Source: Rathayibacter sp. SD072
GTDB taxonomy: Bacteria; Actinomycetota; Actinomycetes; Actinomycetales; Microbacteriaceae
Direction: 5' to 3'
Assembly: GCF_017355185.1 (NCBI RefSeq)
Contig: NZ_JADILJ010000001.1
Span: forward strand, 62,001-126,000
DNA: 64,000 nucleotides
The translations under genes and the position numbers were made by a program. Of this stretch, positions 63,389 to 64,000 are shown one piece after another. Position 1 is the stretch's first letter. Every line of letters starts with the position of its first letter. The notes beneath the pieces were generated by a model, which ran no database searches, had not been told where the DNA came from, and was given only the letters and a program-made list of their open reading frames with translations.

Positions 63389-64000
63389 TCAGCCGAGGAA
63401 GCGGTCGCGGAGCTTCGAGAAGAGGCCCTGCTGGAAGTGGGTGAGCGCGGGCTTCTGCGGCTTGTAGTGCTTCGCGAACTCCTGCACGAGCTCGCGCTCG
63501 CGGTGGCCGAGCTTGGTCGGGGTGACGACCTGGATGCCCACGCGCAGATCTCCGCGGCCGTTGCCGCGCAGCTTCGTGACTCCGCGGCCCTTGATCGTGA
63601 CGATCTCGGTGCTCTGGGTGCCCGGCTTGACCTCGATCTCGATGTCGCCGTCGAGGGCGGCGAGCGTCGTGGTGGACCCGAGGATCGCATCCGTCATCTG
63701 CACCTCGAGGGTGCAGAGCAGGTCGTCGCCGTTGCGGCTGAAGACGTCGTGGTGCTTGACCTTGATCTCGAGGTAGAGATCGCCGTTCGGTCCGCCGGCG
63801 GGGCCGACCTCGCCGCTGCCCGGCATCTGGAGGCGGAGCCCGGTGTCGACGCCCGCGGGGACGTCGACGGGGATCGTGCGGCGCGCGCGGACGCGGCCCT
63901 GGCCCTGGCAGGTCGAGCACGGAGTGGCGATGACGGTGCCGTAGCCGCGGCAGGTGCCGCAGGGGCTCGCCGTCATGACGTTGCCCAGGAGCGAGCGGAC
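63389..64000 (-). CDS. dnaJ: Chaperone DnaJ, C-terminal part (cut by window end)
   Basis: The gene runs off the right edge, so only its last 203 residues are visible. They contain the last two zinc-ribbon repeats (CGTCRGYG and CSTCQGQG) and the two beta-sandwich client-binding domains (VDVPAGVDTGLRLQMPGSGE, LDGDIEIEVKPGTQSTE). The J domain would lie outside the window. DnaJ stimulates DnaK; in actinobacteria this dnaJ2-type copy commonly follows hrcA and precedes rsmE, as here. Confidence 0.95.
   Translation of the reverse strand, partial: VRSLLGNVMTASPCGTCRGYGTVIATPCSTCQGQGRVRARRTIPVDVPAGVDTGLRLQMPGSGEVGPAGGPNGDLYLEIKVKHHDVFSRNGDDLLCTLEVQMTDAILGSTTTLAALDGDIEIEVKPGTQSTEIVTIKGRGVTKLRGNGRGDLRVGIQVVTPTKLGHRERELVQEFAKHYKPQKPALTHFQQGLFSKLRDRFLG

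Overview
The window is high-GC (roughly 70%) DNA with densely packed genes, many GTG starts, 4-nt stop/start overlaps (GTGA, ATGA) and several start codons placed 6-7 nt after a TAnnnT -10 box (leaderless transcripts). The fabD-fabH-acpP-fabF cluster behind a PucR-type regulator, the LexA box of the TCGAAC-N4-GTTCGA type, DUF3145, DUF6504 and the order dnaJ-rsmE-HIT-phoH-ybeY-corC-era-leuA-recO-uppS-dus-dgt-dnaG all point to an actinobacterium of the family Microbacteriaceae (Rathayibacter/Clavibacter/Curtobacterium-like). Genus and species cannot be fixed from the sequence alone.

Layout. 0.2-4.9 kb: small regulatory and metabolic genes (RsbW-like ATPase, patatin, RibD/DHFR-like reductase, a LysR DNA-binding domain without an effector domain, an exported Ig-like protein), tRNA-Val and a DUF1345 membrane protein. 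5-13.5 kb: peroxiredoxin, then pyruvate dehydrogenase E1 (aceE), a FasR-like activator and the FAS-II cluster, linking acetyl-CoA supply to fatty-acid synthesis. 13.5-14.5 kb: a gene-free kilobase with a very strong hairpin, a 27-bp tandem repeat and inverted copies of a repeat seen again at 44-45 kb. 14.5-25.2 kb: DUF3145, PadR regulator, secreted transglycosylase-like protein, a LexA-controlled divergent locus (family-A DNA polymerase plus a small protein on one side, DUF6504 on the other), MFS exporter, glycosyltransferase, SDR and several small conserved genes.

25.25-28.91 kb looks like an accessory island: lower GC, a 36-bp perfect palindrome, a 41-residue cysteine-rich ORF, an MmpS-like protein, an anchored coiled-coil protein and an excisionase-like HTH gene, ending at a tRNA(CAU) gene. 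29-34.3 kb: GT4 glycosyltransferase, DMT permease, peptide deformylase, a degenerate histidine-kinase-like protein, an RlmG/RsmC-type methyltransferase and tRNA-Asn. 34.4-41.7 kb: a peptide-type ABC operon (binding lipoprotein, two permeases, fused double ATPase, an extra ATPase, and a D-2-hydroxyacid dehydrogenase, tightly overlapping).

41.9-64 kb is the conserved minus-strand backbone: dnaG, a 1.5-kb gene-free region with two antiparallel arrays of about 111-bp and exactly 124-bp repeats, dgt, dusB, a YbaK deacylase (plus strand), a DsbA/FrnE-type oxidoreductase overlapped by a tiny CX4C ORF, a class-V aminotransferase, a Gfo/Idh oxidoreductase, uppS, recO, a TRIC-type channel (plus strand), leuA with a leaderless leader peptide carrying four consecutive Leu codons, a two-component system, era, corC, ybeY, phoH, a HIT protein, rsmE and the 3' part of dnaJ cut by the window end.

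The most interesting items are the leuA attenuator, the LexA divergon, the split FrnE-like redox pair, and the antiparallel repeat arrays with their relatives at 13.6-14.5 kb.
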